DNA of 64,000 nucleotides, from NCBI GenBank assembly GCA_947053345.1, contig CAMRSM010000005.1:81167-145166 (forward strand), given 5' to 3'. The notes beneath the pieces are model-generated. The model worked only from the letters and a program-made list of their open reading frames with translations. It was not told the origin of the DNA and did no database searches. This stretch comes from an uncultured Lachnospiraceae bacterium. GTDB taxonomy: Bacteria > Bacillota > Clostridia > Lachnospirales > Lachnospiraceae. Shown in pieces: positions 63,844-64,000 of this stretch; within the stretch, counting starts at the first letter, position 1; the number at the start of each line of letters is the position of its first letter. The translations under genes were made by a program, and so were the position numbers.

Positions 63844-64000
63844 TTTAAGTTCCGCGTATGCCCTCCCAGTACCCTCACCCGCAGTGGAAATTCCGTCCGC
63901 AGGCTCCCGGAATTCCACTGGGCACTGTACGGGCACACGCTGTTTTTTAAGTTCCGCGTATGCCCTCCCAGTACCCTCACCCGCAGTGGAAATTCCGTCC
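63844..64000. repeat. 102-bp-period direct repeat at window end
   Basis: A 55-bp segment at 63844-63898 (TTTAAGTTCCGCGTATGCCC and on) recurs exactly at 63946-64000 and continues beyond the window. Each unit also holds an inverted repeat: CAGTGGAAATTCC against GGAATTCCACTG. It lies just upstream of clpX. Confidence 0.85.

Noticed and set aside
63844..64000. CRISPR array
   Set aside because: The unit period of 102 bp with a 55-bp repeat and only two visible copies does not fit CRISPR, and no cas gene is nearby.

Overview
This 64 kb window looks like chromosome of an anaerobic gut-type Clostridia, most likely Lachnospiraceae. The signs are Firmicutes-type ribosome binding sites and promoters, the dgt-dnaG-rpoD-trmK gene order, a Csp/subtilase-like S8 protein, QueH, a subgroup 1c aspartate aminotransferase, an ABC-class predicted ATPase and DUF3784/AP2-type proteins. 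No species is claimed. There is no tRNA, rRNA operon, CRISPR array, phage or insertion sequence. The only structural RNA gene seen is RNase P RNA.

Bases 1-16200 are the accessory part. After an XRE regulator come four paralogous secreted proteins (929, 919, 1058 and 952 aa) sharing a signal peptide and a ~230-residue Ig-like (Big_2) N-terminal region, with variable remainders. Three lie on the + strand behind an almost identical 178-nt leader that encodes a 9-bp stem-loop. The fourth lies on the - strand with its own near-consensus promoter and a different leader. Two toxin-antitoxin loci sit between the copies: a BrnT/BrnA-type pair that looks intact, and a RelB/VapC-type pair whose PIN toxin is decayed. 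Strong hairpin terminators separate the units.

Bases 16200-27240 hold threonine synthase, an anchored SleB-type cell wall hydrolase, a stand-alone AP2/HNH-like protein, and a five-gene operon of response regulator, histidine kinase, large exported membrane protein, ABC ATPase and ABC permease.

Bases 27240-47430 are mostly housekeeping: rnpB with a clean promoter; the dgt-dnaG-rpoD-trmK-nucleoside kinase operon; an HD-GYP response regulator coupled to feoA-feoB; queH; an ABC-class ATPase; a cytidylate-kinase-like gene coupled to hisC; a chemoreceptor; a zinc-ribbon protein; an aspartate aminotransferase; and nagB.

Bases 47480-58080 look like a glycan-use locus. An AraC regulator is divergent from a HAD-GH105 fusion, a GH38 alpha-mannosidase, a frameshifted DUF3784 membrane gene, a heparinase-like lyase and a HEAT-like protein. 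Bases 58077-64000 carry an S8 protease homologue with its catalytic serine apparently replaced by glycine, a 2H phosphoesterase coupled to a small protein, an anchored C39-like peptidase, clpX, and the start of a 102-bp repeat running off the window.

Points most worth a second look: the duplicated leader-plus-surface-protein family, the S8 pseudoprotease, low-complexity inserts inside several unrelated enzymes (one a 36-bp minisatellite in the mannosidase), the HD-GYP/Feo coupling and the HAD-GH105 fusion.
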